A stretch of 64,000 nucleotides of DNA from the NCBI RefSeq assembly GCF_000499845.2, contig NC_023749.2:23560878-23624877 (forward strand), given 5' to 3'. The notes beneath the pieces were generated by a model. That model saw only the letters and a program-made list of their open reading frames with translations. It was not told the origin of the DNA and did no database searches. A program made the position numbers and the translations under genes. Position 1 is the stretch's first letter; each line of letters begins with the position of its first letter. Origin of the DNA: Phaseolus vulgaris (taxonomy: Eukaryota; Streptophyta; Magnoliopsida; Fabales; Fabaceae). Positions 22,498 through 33,916 of the stretch are shown piece by piece.

Positions 22498-22835
22498 GTG
22501 TAAAACGTGCTCCCATCCACAGCGTGAGTTCGTGGAAGTTTTCGAGGTTTTCTGCGCGGTTGTGTGCTGGTGCAACCGTCGTTTGCAGTTTCTTTGAGTT
22601 TCGTTCGGTGAGTTTGTGTTTTGTGCCGTTTGTTTGTCTTTCAATCGGTGGAGTGAGGTCTTTTGTTGCTTGCGCGCAATCTGTCTGGTGGAGGTTCGAG
22701 TTCTTTGGTGGTTTTCTGTGAAGGTTTGCGGTGTTCGTGGGTTCTTGCGCAGTTTCTTGAGTTTTCTCCGATTGATCGCTGATTCGTTCGTGGTTGAAGT
22801 GTTATTTGCTGTATTTCTGTGGTTCGCTGAAGTTA

Positions 22836-24848
22836 ATGAGAAAGATGAGAAGCAATCGTTCCAGTCCCGTGGCTCCCGTCGCAGCTGAAGGCGACGCCGC
22901 CATGACCATGGCGCAGATGGCAGAAATGATGCGCTCGTTGCAGGCGACTGTGGAAGCCTCGCGCGTGGAGCAGGCTAGGATACATGAAGACCTGGTCGCC
23001 TCTCGCGCCAGGAACGAGGAGCTCAGCAAGGTAGCTGAGGAGCTGCGTCGAGCTCTTCAGGAGCAGCAGGGTCGTTCTTCAGCTGAAGAGGTGGCACCGT
23101 CGACGCCACCTCGTGTTTTCCCAATGCCTTTCATTCAGGCGATTACCGACACGCCAATTCCCACGAGCGTGGTTCCGGTTAAAGCTGTTTTTACCGGCGT
23201 GGAGGATCCAGAGGCTCATCTGACCACGTTCCACACACAGATGATGCTGTCGGGAGGGTCGGACGCCGTCTACTGTAAGATGTTCGTGAGCACGCTCCAG
23301 GGAACGGCGATGGAGTGGTTTGTGAGCCTGCCTAATGGCCACATAACTAATTTTCAACAATTCTCGAAAATCTTTGTCGAGCAGTATATTGTGAACAAGG
23401 CACCGCCCAGGGTGTCCTATGATCTGTTTGATATAAGGCAGTACCATGGGGAGTCCCTCAGAGACTACCTCAATCGCTTCGGCGCGCAGATGGTCAGATC
23501 GCCGGCAAAGGATGAAGAAATGCTGGTCTATGCCTTCAAGAAGGGCGTGCAGCCAGGGCCATTCTGCGAGGCCTTGATCAGGGCTCATCCAGCGACGTTT
23601 GCTGAAGTCAGGCGACTTGCGGTGGCCCACATCGCCGACGAGAGTGAAGTCGCCGAGAAGAGAGGCAGCGTGGCTCCCGCCAGGCCACGCGCCCAGACCA
23701 GGATCCAGCCACAGAGGGTGCTGGAAACGGCAGCGGCGGCCAGAAAAGACCAAAGGACTCGCTATCCTTACGATAGGAGAAATAAGGGAAGAAGCCAAGC
23801 GCGCCAACCACCAGCACGCCAACAACCAGCACGCCGGGAATACAATCGCCCGCCTAAGCACAAATTCGTCATGGGACTAGCGGACCTGATCGCTATCCCT
23901 AACATATCTGCTAGGTTGAAGGCGCCCGAGAAGGTGGGCGACAAGGTGCTGGGGTCAAAACCGGACGCCTGGTGCGAGTTCCACCAGTGCTTTGGCCACA
24001 ACCTGGACTCGTGTTTGTCTTTAGGATACCAGCTCGACGACCTGGTTAAGAGCGGGTTCCTAAACGACTATCTGCTGGATAGGAGGACGGGGAGAGCACC
24101 GAGTTCCCAGCCAGCAGGTGGAGAAGCCCAGCAACACGAAATGCCAATCCACGGGGAGATCCACACCATTGCAGGGGGTTTCTCAGGTGGTGGATGCACC
24201 GCATCGCAGAGGAAAAAGTATGCGCGATCGGTGATGGCAGTGGACATGTTTGAAGATCACTCACCGGAGGTGGACATTACGTTCACAAAGCAGGATCTTC
24301 GGGACGTTGTGCCTCACGACAACGATCCCATAGTTATTTCGTTGATAACAGCAGGGAGGAAGGTCCACCGGGTTCTGGTGGACCAAGGAAGCTCGGCAGA
24401 CGTGATGTTCTGGCCGACTTTCACGCAGCTGGAATTGCCCCTTGACCAGTTGAGGCCCTATGGAGGGTGCTTATATGGATTCGCTGGTGACCAGGTGGAG
24501 GTCAGGGGGTACATCGAGCTGAGAACCACGTTTACAGATGAGGCTGGGTCGAGGACGGAGAAAATCAAGTACCTCATCGTAAACGCCCCTACGGCATATA
24601 ACATCCTGTTGGGAAGGCCCACCCTTAACAGGATAGGCGCAATTCCATCGACTCGGCACATGAAGGTGAAGCTGCCGTCCATGGAAGGGGTGGTGATCAC
24701 GATCAAGTCGGACCAGAAAGAAGCGAAAAGGTGCTATGAGAATAGCCTGAAAAACAAAAGGTCCGTGAGCTATGTAACAACCACCCCACCTCCCGGTGTG
24801 AAGCCCAGACCACCGGTAACAGAGGAGGCCGCCGGAAGGGATGTATAG
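22836..24848 (+). pseudogene. TAT-B gag-protease, ended by premature TAG
   Basis: Frame opens at 22794; I prefer Met 22836 (MRKMRSNRSSPVAP), since the first 14 residues look non-coding. Contents: helical segment (about 25-80), retrotransposon gag domain (about 95-275), Arg/Gln-rich basic stretch, a degenerate zinc-binding segment CEFHQCFGHNLDSC (about 378-392), and an aspartic protease with [11 protein letters not shown] (about 513), followed by the GRPTLNR block. At 24846 GAG of TAT-C has become TAG. Downstream sequence continues in the same frame, so this is a simple nonsense mutation in what was a gag-pol polyprotein. Confidence 0.88.
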
Positions 24849-26117
24849 ATGGTAGATGCTGAGCTGGGGGAGAGGAATGCTGGCCTGGAGGAAGAAGAGG
24901 CGCGGAATCGCCCTGAGGAAGCAAGGGAACAGGGAATCGCCAGGGCGGTGATCGCCAGAGAATCCAGGCCCAAACCTGTCGAGCAGTGGCTCGAAAAGGA
25001 GATCGGAGGGAAAATCTTCAAACTGGGAAGATCTCTGGAAGTTGATCTCCAGGACCAGATCGCCAAGGTGATTGAGCGGCATCTGGACGCGTTTGCATGG
25101 TCCGCCTCGGACATGCCCGGGATCGATCCCGACTTTATGTGCCATCATCTGGCGATGGACAACATGGTGAGACCAGTGCGACAAAGGAGAAGGAAATTTA
25201 ATGAAGAGAGGAGGCAGGCAATCAAGGACGAGACCCAGAAACTCCTCGCTGCAGGCCACATCAGGGAAGTCCAGTACCCTGAGTGGTTGGCAAATGTCGT
25301 GCTGGTAAAGAAGAGTAACGGGAAATGGCGCATGTGCGTCGATTTCACCGATCTGAACAAAGCTTGCCCAAAGGATTCGTATCCTTTACCAAGCATTGAT
25401 GCCCTGGTCGATAGTGCTGCAGGGTGCAAGCTGCTGAGTTTCCTGGACGCCTTCTCGGGCTATAATCAGATCAAGATGCATCCCATGGATGAAGAAAAAA
25501 CAGCCTTCATGACGGAGAGGTCGTGCTACTGCTATAAGGTGATGCCGTTTGGGCTGAAGAACGCGGGGGCCACGTACCAGAGGTTGATGGATCGAGTACT
25601 TGCACCGATGCTGGGAAGGAACGTGCAAGCCCACGTCGATGACATGGTCGTGACCTCGCAGGAGAAGAGCAAGCACGTGGCAGACTTGGAAGAATTATTC
25701 ACGACGATCGCCAAGTTCAAGTTGAAGCTCAACCCGGAGAAATGCATTTTCGGCGTGGAGGCTGGAAAGTTCTTGGGTTTTCTTTTGACTGAAAGGGGAA
25801 TAGAGGCCAACCCGGACAAGTGTGCCGCCATCTTGGCGATGAGAAGCCCGGCTACAGTGAAAGAAGTCCAGCAGCTGACGGGTCGGATGGCAGCCCTATC
25901 TCGCTTCGTGTCAGCGAGCGGAGAAAAGGGACATCCCTATTTCCAATGTCTGCGGCGCAATAACAAGTTCGCTTGGACGAAAGAATGCGAGGAAGCTTTC
26001 GTCAAGCTGAAGGAATATCTGGCGAGCCTGCCGGTTCTGTGCAAACCACTGGCGGGAATCCCTCTCAGGTTGTATTTCGCTGTGACTGAGAGGGCGGTGA
26101 GTGCGGTGCTCGCCTAG
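24849..26117 (+). pseudogene. TAT-B reverse transcriptase segment
   Basis: Same frame as gag, between two TAG codons. Contains the linker (EQWLEKEIGGKIF), the RT palm and finger blocks (WRMCVDFTDLNKACP, LLSFLDAFSGYNQI, MPFGLKNAGATYQRLMD) and the start of RNase H. The catalytic YVDD is HVDD here (codon 25632-25634, TAC to CAC), a change expected to impair polymerisation. At 26115 CAG of TAT-C (Gln) is TAG. Confidence 0.88.
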
Positions 26118-27611
26118 GACCAGGATCAGGCTCAGAAGCCTATTTATTTTGTGAGCAAGGTGTTGCAGGGCCCAGAAACGAGATATCAGGCCCTTGAGAA
26201 GGCTGCGCTGGCTGTGGTGTTTTCGGCGAGGAGGTTGCGCCACTACTTCCACAGCTTCACAATACTGGTGATGACTGACCTGCCCATCCAGAAGGTCTTG
26301 AAGAAACCTGACGTTGCGGGAAGAATGGTGAAGTGGGCAGTAGAATTGTCAGAATTTGACATTAAATATGAGCCTCGAGGCCCGATCAAGGGGCAAATCT
26401 TTGCAGATTTTGTAGTCGAGCTCTCATCAGAGGCGACGCGGGTTGAAGGAGATGACTTCCGTTGGGTACTCTCGGTGGATGGATCGTCGAACCAGCAGGG
26501 TAGCGGTGCTGGAGTCATATTGGAAGGACCCAACGGCGTGCTGATCGAACAATCGTTGAGATTCGCCTTCAAAGCCAGCAACAATCAAGCAGAGTATGAG
26601 GCGCTGATCGCCGGGATTCTGCTGGCCAAGGAAATGGGAGCCAGAGTGCTGATGGCTAAGAGTGACTCGCTGCTAGTCACAGGGCAAGTAACAGGCGAGT
26701 TCCAGGCTAAAGATCCACAAATGGCGGCTTACTTGGCGTATGTGCAGGAATTGAAGAGTTCCTTTGCCTCTTTTGAAGTGGTACATGTGCCCCGAGAACA
26801 GAATGCCCGAGCTGACTTGCTTGCTAAGCTCGCCAGTTCAGGCAAGGGGGGTAGGCAGAGGACAGTGATTCAAGAAACTCTGAAGACGCCGAGAGTTAGA
26901 GCTTGTCGAGGAGGGAAGGTGGACGTGATGCAGGTCTGCGCCACCCATGAGCCAGACACTTGGATAACACAGTACAAGCGGTGCCTGGCAGATGGCCTCC
27001 TCCCGCTAGATCCAACAGAAGCTAGGAAGGTAAAGAAAAATTCCAGCAAGTATACATTGATTGATGGCGATCTGTACAGGTTTGGGTTCACTCACCCACT
27101 CCTGGAATGTATACACGGCGAGAAGTGCACGAGAATTATGGCAGAGCTCCACGAAGGAATATGTGGAAGTCACGTCGGGGGTCGAGCTCTGGCCGCGAGG
27201 ACTCTCCGTGCAGGCTACTATTGGCCATCCATGAGAGAAGATTGCAAGAAGTATGCCCAATGCTGTAAACAGTGCCAGCAGCACGCCGATTGGCATAAGG
27301 CACCTCCCGAGGAGTTGAAGTCCTCGGGAGTTAGAGCTTGTCGAGGAGGGAAGGTGGACGTGATGCAGGTCTGCGCCACCCATGAGCCAGACACTTGGAT
27401 AACACAGTACAAGCGGTGCCTGGCAGATGGCCTCCTCCCGCTAGATCCAACAGAAGCTAGGAAGGTAAAGAAAAATTCCAGCAAGTATACATTGATTGAT
27501 GGCGATCTGTACAGGTTTGGGTTCACTCACCCACTCCTGGAATGTATACACGGCGAGAAGTGCACGAGAATTATGGCAGGTCGACGGAGAGAGCAGCGCC
27601 GATTGGCATAA
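26118..27611 (+). pseudogene. TAT-B RNase H, archaeal-type RNase H and rearranged integrase start
   Basis: Continues in frame after the second TAG. RT-linked RNase H (YFVSKVLQGPETRYQALEK) is followed by the Tat-specific archaeal-type RNase H with its acidic residues visible: Asp in SVDGSS, Glu in NQAEYEAL, Asp in AKSDSLL and Asp in NARADLLAKL. A 102-bp in-frame segment present in TAT-C is missing just after. The integrase zinc finger follows; then about 250 bp (from 26894) is repeated from about 27329, ending in a frame break and stop at 27609-27611. Confidence 0.85.
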
Positions 27612-27660
27612 GGCACCTCCCCAATTATGGCAGCACGCCGATTGGCATAAGGCACCTCCC
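26894..27660 (+). repeat. Tandem duplication within TAT-B integrase
   Basis: The segment starting 'gttagagcttgtcgagg' at about 26894 recurs at about 27329, an offset of about 435 bp. The short word 'gattggcataaggcacctcc' occurs three times (about 27287, 27599, 27640). The piece 'cgacggagagagcagcg' of the deleted 102-bp segment reappears at 27582, out of place. Single-copy in TAT-A and TAT-C. Confidence 0.85.
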
Positions 27661-28539
27661 GAGGAGTTGAAGTCCATCTATAGCCCTTGGCCGTTTCATA
27701 CTTGGGGAATCGACATCCTGGGACCTTTTCCACTGGCGATCAGGCAGATGAGGTACTTAGTGGTGGCGATTGAGTACTTCACCAAGTGGATTGAAGCCGA
27801 ACCAGTGGCCCAGATCACCGCACACAAGATCGAAGGCATTGTATGGAAGAACATCGTGTGCCGGTTTGGAGTGCCTAAACGCCTGGTGTCGGATAATGGG
27901 ACTCAGTTTGCAAGCCACCTGTTGAAGAAGCTTTGTGAAGGGGTTGGAATTCAGCAAGTGTTTGCATCCGTCGAGCACCCTCAGACGAATGGCCAGGTGG
28001 AATCAGCTAATCGGGTGTTGTTGAGAGGTTTGAAGAGAAGGCTTGAGAAAGCCAAGGGAAGTTGGGCTGAGGAGGTGCCTCGTATAGTCTGGGCGTACCA
28101 CACCACCGAGCAGTCCGGAACCCATGAGAGCCCGTTTAGCTTGGTCTATGGGTGTGACGCCATGATTCCGGTGGAGATCCAGGAAAGCTCGCCGAGATTC
28201 CAGAACTTCGTAGAGGAAGACTCGAATGAAGAGAGAAGGCTGAACCTGGATCTGCTGGATGAAGTAAGGGAGGAGGCAAGGTTGAAGGCTGAGGCGGTGA
28301 AGAGAAGGGTCGAGCGAAGGTACAATTCTAAGGTGATGCCAAGGCAGTTTAGAGAAGGCGATCTGGTGATGAGGAAGGCCCACCAGTACGAGATGGAGAA
28401 TAAACTATCACCCAAGTGGACCGGACCGTTCAGAATAACCGAGGCACTCGGGAACGGAGCCTACCGCTTAGAGACGCTGGAAGGAGGGGCGATCCCTCGT
28501 ACCTGGAACGCCACACACCTGAAGTTGTACTATAGTTAA
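27612..28539 (+). pseudogene. TAT-B integrase core and C-terminus, out of frame
   Basis: After the duplication the frame changes. From about 27640 the protein matches TAT-C integrase: GIDILGPF, VSDNGTQF and NGQVESANR supply the Asp, Asp and Glu. The C-terminal part has RQFREGDLVMRKAHQYE and GPFRITEALGNGAYRLE, ending LKLYYS. The core residues are intact, but no continuous polyprotein can be made. Confidence 0.85.
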
Positions 28540-29886
28540 TAGCTTTGTAAGTAAAGACAAACACAAATGTTATATTGCAATGTCTCTGTTAAAACAGTTT
28601 CAAGGGGGCACTCTTTTTTCCCTAAGGAGGGTTTTTAATGAGGCCACCCAATAAAAGAAGAGTTTTCGAAGTATAAGGTGTTTCCAGATTGCATGTGTGC
28701 TATTTTCGAAAGTTTGAAGAAAGACCTTGTCATTTGTACATGATTTGAGGCAAGAAAATATATATATCGCGTGCTTTCTAAAAAAGTTTTAAAGTCCTCA
28801 TCGTTTTTCGGCGATTAGAGGCACCAGTTAAGTTTTAAGTCCTCATCGTTTATTGGCGATCGGAGGCACTAGACGAAAGACCTCCTCGCCGTCGAGCGAG
28901 TGCAGGCGAGAAAGAGGAAAAGTCCTCCGTGTTTCTGGGAGCGAGAAGATGTAACTCCCGGGGCAACATAGAGGCAAGTTAAAGACCTCCTCGCCGTTGA
29001 GCGAGTGCAGGCGAGAAAGGTCCTCAGTGCATCCAGGGGGGAGGAGATGTACACCCTGGGCAAGTTGAGGCACCGGATAAAGTCCTTATCGCCGTTGTGC
29101 GAGCCAAGGCCAATTAAAGACCTCCTCGCCGTTGAGCGAGTGCAGGCGAGAGAAAGAAAAGATCCTCAGTGCATCCAGGGGGAGGAGATGTACACCCTGG
29201 GCAAGTTGAGGCATCAAATAAAGTCCTTCTCGCCGTTGTGCGAGCTCAGGCGAGTTAAAGACCTTCTCGCTCATATGCGGGTATAGGCAAGATAAAATCC
29301 TTCTCGTCTTGAACGAGTTCAGGTATGGCGAAGAGGGCGGAAGAAGCTTGAAAGGTGGCTAAGGTAGGTTCGAAGAGAACGCCTAGCCAGCCGGTCTTCA
29401 GCTCTGAAGTTCAGGGGGGTAAAGGAAGATCCCAAAGGGCATTTATGCCCAGATAAAGAAATGACTGCCAAAGCATGAGGCTGGGAAAAGCTGGTGTTAC
29501 CAAAAGGTTTTGGCGATCGGGAAAAATTCAAGCGACGGCGAGAAGGTTGAAAGACTTGTTTGATAAAGCAAGTCGAATGGGACGTTGTTTGAACCGTGAT
29601 TGAGTTACAGTTCGTTGCTTGGAAACTTTTCTTATGATCAGGTTAGTGCCTCAAGGGTACAAGTTGTTTAAAGCGATCGTTGCTTAAGTTTGAATCGGCT
29701 CGAAGCAGTTACGCCAAAGGTCGTGTTTGCAAAATCGCTAAGTTAAAATCGGCAAAGTTAAACATACAAAGAAGGTGAAAGCGCTCAAAAGAAGTCAGAA
29801 GAAAGAATATCCAAGTTTCGCTATTGAAATAAGTAATTGTTCAAAACACATATGCAAGAGTTTTTACAAGGTAAATACAAGTGAAT
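28540..29886. other. TAT-B spacer between pol and antisense gene
   Basis: No credible ORF. Includes hairpin-type repeats (about 28790-29330) and the 3' trailers of the two convergent transcripts. Confidence 0.65.
28790..29330. repeat. TAT-B hairpin-type tandem repeats
   Basis: Units such as CTCGCCGTTGAGCGAG followed by TGCAGGCGAG, separated by 'aaagacctc' or 'aaagtcctt', with two interspersed 'ggaggagatgtacaccctgg' modules. Fewer units than TAT-A or TAT-C. Short ORFs on both strands arise from the repeat. Confidence 0.75.
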
Positions 29887-32523
29887 TTATAAAGAAGCAG
29901 ATGGGGTGGAATTGGTTGAGCCTTCGGCGGGAACGACCTTTCCATCTACTACTTCGTTGTTTAACGACACCATGCTGAGGTCGAGATCAGGGAATAGGCA
30001 TGCGAATTGCTCCCGAGCGGCTTCGAATCCAGCAGTCAAAATCTGAGCAGAATTTAGCTTAAGTTCTTCAAATTGTCCTTGAAGCTCTTCAACCTGTTTC
30101 TTGAGCTCCTTGTTCTGTTGCCCCTGCTCTTCAACCTGTTTTTGGAGTTGTTTGTTGGTCTCTTGAGCATGAAGAAGGTCGTCAGTAACCTTCTTGGATT
30201 CTGTTTGAGCTTGGGCCAACTCGGCAGCCATCTTCCCTTTCTCCTTGTTTGCCTCGGCGAGATCAGCCATGGCGTCGTCTCTCGCTTTCTCTACTTGCCC
30301 AAGTAGCTTCTCGCGGTCGATTGACCTTTGCTCCAGTTTTTGTACCTTATCGGCATTAGCTTGAATGTGAGCCTCCAGGTCGCTCGCCTTGGTGCGCAGA
30401 GGCACGATTTTGCTTTCAAGTTCAACTTTTTCTTGGGCAAGTTCATGGACTTTGCGGCGAAGGTCAGCAGCTTCCTTGCGCGCAAGCCTAAGCTCGGTAC
30501 TTAGGGCATCCTCTACTCGGGAATGTTCCATTTCCGCGAGCGTTAGGCTGAAGGCCACCTTCTCCACCTCAACCTTCATTGTGCTGTTTTCGGTCTTGAG
30601 GTTGTAGAGATCGTCTTGAAGCCTCCTGGTGGAGCTCTCCACAGCTCTCGTTATGATTGATGGGATATCCTCTGCTATGGTTTTGAGTTTGGCAGTCAGA
30701 GGTTCCCACATCCTTGTGACTTCAAGGGAAAGGTTGGATGCCTGGAGAGGCGCCAGGGGGGCTTGTTGAGGGTTCTCGCCGCCACCTTCCTTAGCAGGGT
30801 TTTTAGTGTTTGCTTCCTGGCGTGGCGACGCGACCGGGGACTCGGTAATAAGAATTGGGGAGGTGTGAGCAACCTCATCCCCGGTCGGAACGTTCTCTGC
30901 AGCTGAAGCGTTTGAAGGAGGGCCCCCTCCAGCTGAGATATGGGGCGTAGAGGCACTTGGGGGGTCCTCCAGAAAGTTTGGCTCTTGAGCCTCGACTGCT
31001 GGTGGCGCAGTGGCCAGCGGAGTTGCTTGGACTGGTGGTGAAGGGGCTCGTGGTGTTGGCGATGAGGGAGGAGGAGCAGGTGTTGATGGTGGTGTTGAAG
31101 CTGGAAGAGGGGGTGGGGCAGGTGGAGAAGGTGGTGCCACCCTTTTCCTCTTTGTAACGAGGCCATCCTCAGTGACCTCGTCGTCCTCTTCCTCCTCCTC
31201 TTGGACGACTTGGGGGGCTTTTCGCTTTGGCCTTTTAAGGACCAGTTTCTTTCGTTGAGTGGGCTCCTTAGGCGGTGATCGCCCATGAATGATGGCCTTC
31301 TCGACCGCCGAGTTGGGCACCGTCTGGGAACCGGTCGCCAACCCGTGGTTGCGGGCGAGCGCCTTCAAGTCAGCGAGCATGTTCTTACCCAACATGGTAT
31401 CTGCATGAAACGAAAGTGCATGAGTTAGCTCAAAGGAGAAAAAAGATTAGTGTACAAGGCAATGAGACAGTAAAAACAGGCATATGCAGAAAAGATAAAA
31501 CCAAAGTCTTGTGTGTGTCGCACAAGACGCCCAGAAACAATATCAGAAGCAATGTCAAGACAAGAGTGTAGCGTCCTGACCTATTTGGAATTCCAACTGG
31601 TCCTCAAAGAACTCGAAGGAAATCAGGGTGGGGGTCAAGAATGTTATGTGGGCATCTGCCACCCTCTTCCAGAATAGGCAAAGGTCTCGGTCCAAAGCTC
31701 CCATGCTATCAGGACTTCTGGGCCTCCTGAAGCAGCTCTTGGACTCCTTTTTCCCCTTGTCCACCCAGTACAAGGGGAAACCGTCGAGAAGGGAAGGGTC
31801 TTTGTCATTTGCGCGAACCTGGATGAACTTCCCCTTCCAATCCTTGTACGACTGCTGGAAGATGGTGAAAATGGATCTCCCAGCAATGGCATTCAGGCTG
31901 ACCCACAGGCGATCTCCTGGGTGTTTGGCCTCAAACAGGAATAAAAACACGTCCACTGACGCGGGCAACCCCAGGTGGGCGCACGTTATCTCGAAAGCTC
32001 GGACAAACGCCCAGCTGTTGGGGTGAAACTGGGCGGCAGCGATGTTGAGCTCGGTTAAGAGTTCCCTCTCAAATCGAGTAAGAGGGAACCTGAGTTTGAC
32101 CTTCTTGAAGAAAGTGGTGTAGACGAAGCAGAAGGGCCCGTCGGCGCTCACTTTATCATCGGCGCACACTGGCAGAGCGGCGGGGCAAGGCAGCACCATC
32201 ATTCTCTCATCGTGCTCCTTGTGAAACGATTGGTGGGCCTCGTCCCCATTGGTCAATCGCAGAACCGCTCCCGCAGTGTTCACCGACGAGGTTTCCTTTA
32301 AGAGGGTTGGGTTAGCCCATGGGTATAAAGCCTTGAAGTCTGGCAGAGGGATGGGGGCTCCTCCAGCGTTTGGTGGAGTCGCCTGGGCCAGAGCGGTTTG
32401 GGAAGACGCAGGCCTCACAGCCTGCGAAGAGGGAGCACCACGAACTTGCGTTGAGTCGTGTGCTTGTGGAGGAGGGTTTCGCGCTGATGGAGGGGGGTTC
32501 GGGGTGATCTTCGTGCGAGTCAT
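29887..32523 (-). CDS. TAT-B antisense gene, spliced, 818-residue product
   Basis: Minus-strand model: 5'UTR intron 32765-32532, exon 1 from ATG 32523 to 31581, intron 31580-31401 (GT...AG, 180 bp, contains stops), exon 2 31400-29887. Exons sum to 2457 nt, an exact multiple of three, giving 818 residues. Exon 1 holds a domain like PF04195 around FERELLTELNIAAAQ and PNSWAFVRAF. Exon 2 holds basic clusters (KRPKRKAP, TKRKRV), an acidic run, a Pro-rich low-complexity block and ~280 residues of coiled coil, ending with VVDGKVVP near the C-terminus. This suggests a nuclear, self-associating protein. TAT2 has a homologue with the same intron phase. Known families with this domain lie in Tat-type elements; the function is not known. 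Of the four antisense genes complete in this window, only this one and TAT2's are unbroken. Confidence 0.8.
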
Positions 32524-33105
32524 GATAGCAACTGCAAACGAAGAAGAAAGAAAAAAATAATTAGGAGGGTTACAAAGGCTGACTCGATCATAGAAGGAAG
32601 GTGAAAGACGAACGAATGTGAGTTCGTTGCGACGATCGACAAAGCCCTAAGTTACGCAGAAGGAGAAATGGAAAAACAGCCCACAGCGTATGCACCAGAC
32701 AGTTACAGGATGATGCAAATCGGTGAAAATGCAAGGGAACCCAGCAGATGAAGGAAAGTAGTTACCTTTCGATGATTAGGAGAACGTTGAAGGGAGGTGG
32801 TGATCTAGAGCGGCGAGGAACGTCGAGAGCTTTCGCAGAAGGAAATGAGAGCGTATGCAAGTGTGAAGAAAGTGATGGAACAGTAGGAGCGTAAGGGGTT
32901 TAAGGGTTTTCGAAATGGTTTTGGGAAGTGCTAACGGCAGATGAAGATAGCCGTTGATGAGAGCCACGTGTCGAACGATGCGCGAAGGGTTTGGTGGAGC
33001 GTCAGAGCAGCAGAATGTACTATCGCTTGGAATTCTGCGTCCATGCCACGTAGACCGGTGTTAACGAAGGCTTTTTCAGTCTTTTCGCTAGACAAGTCTT
33101 CGCTT

Positions 33106-33119
33106 AAGACTGGGGGGCT
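33106..33119 (+). other. TAT-B polypurine tract
   Basis: AAGACTGGGGGGCT directly before the 3' LTR start, identical in TAT-A and TAT-C. Confidence 0.8.
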
Positions 33120-33916
33120 TGTGTACCGCCCTGGTGGTCGGGTGCGATGACGTGGCACCCTGCTACAGTGTAGGCGTGTTGACAAGGCGCCAAGTTGGCA
33201 GTTAGGAAGGAAGTCGGGAGGCACGTGTAGTCGCCGATTGTTAAGTTGGCGTGTTCCGATCTCCAGCTTACCAGAATGGGCGATCGCCAGGTTGAAGATG
33301 AAGTCGCCAGATGTAGACTCAGGCGACCAGGCAGTCGGAGATCGCCAGAATAAGCACATCGCCGAAGACGAAGGAGAAGCAGATTATGAAGGCGGCCGGC
33401 GAGACCACAGGGAAGGTGTATGAAGGCCCTAACTCGCCAGTTTCAGTAGAGATCGCACTCCTAAGTTAGCTATGCACTGGGCAGTACCATGCATAAGTAA
33501 CTTAGCCAAAATGAGAGTAGAAGCAGCGCCAAGTCAGGGAGCCTCCAGATGATGGCACGTGTACAGTTGGATGCGAGCCACGTGTCCAAGTCTGTAACTG
33601 CCAGGAGAGAGAAAACCACCAGGTATATAAGAGTTCTTAACAGATTTTCTAAGGTACGCACGTTCAGTTCATACACTTTACGCTTGCGAGTGACAAAGCT
33701 GTTTGTGAGAGAGAGAGTTTGCACGGTTCCAGTTCTTAGTATTTGGTGATACCGTCACTGACTTGAGCGTCGGAGTGCGATCGGCCGCAGCGGCGCCGTA
33801 TCGTTTCTTTGCAGGTTCTTGAGATAGATCTAGAGGAGGAACGGAAGTGAGAAGCGGCGCACACGTCGATCCTTTGACGAGGCATTCTCCAGCGCTCCGG
33901 TCAACAGGCAGGATCA
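33120..33916 (+). mobile_element. TAT-B 3' LTR
   Basis: 797 bp, about four differences from the 5' LTR by eye. TATA box TATATAAG at 33624-33631. Ends CAGGATCA, then unrelated A/T-rich DNA. Confidence 0.92.

Larger units (their letters stand above)
21680..33916 (+). mobile_element. TAT-B: full-length Tat-lineage element, coding-defective
   Basis: 797-bp LTRs at both ends differ at only about four positions by eye, indicating a recent insertion. Order: LTR, primer site, gag-protease, RT, RNase H, archaeal-type RNase H, integrase, hairpin repeats, antisense gene on minus, polypurine tract, LTR. Pol carries two in-frame TAG codons, a lost RT Tyr, an in-frame 102-bp deletion relative to TAT-C and a duplicated/rearranged integrase region. 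The antisense gene is intact when spliced. No target duplication is seen (left flank TTGCT, right AATTT), so one or both flanks were rearranged. Confidence 0.92.
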
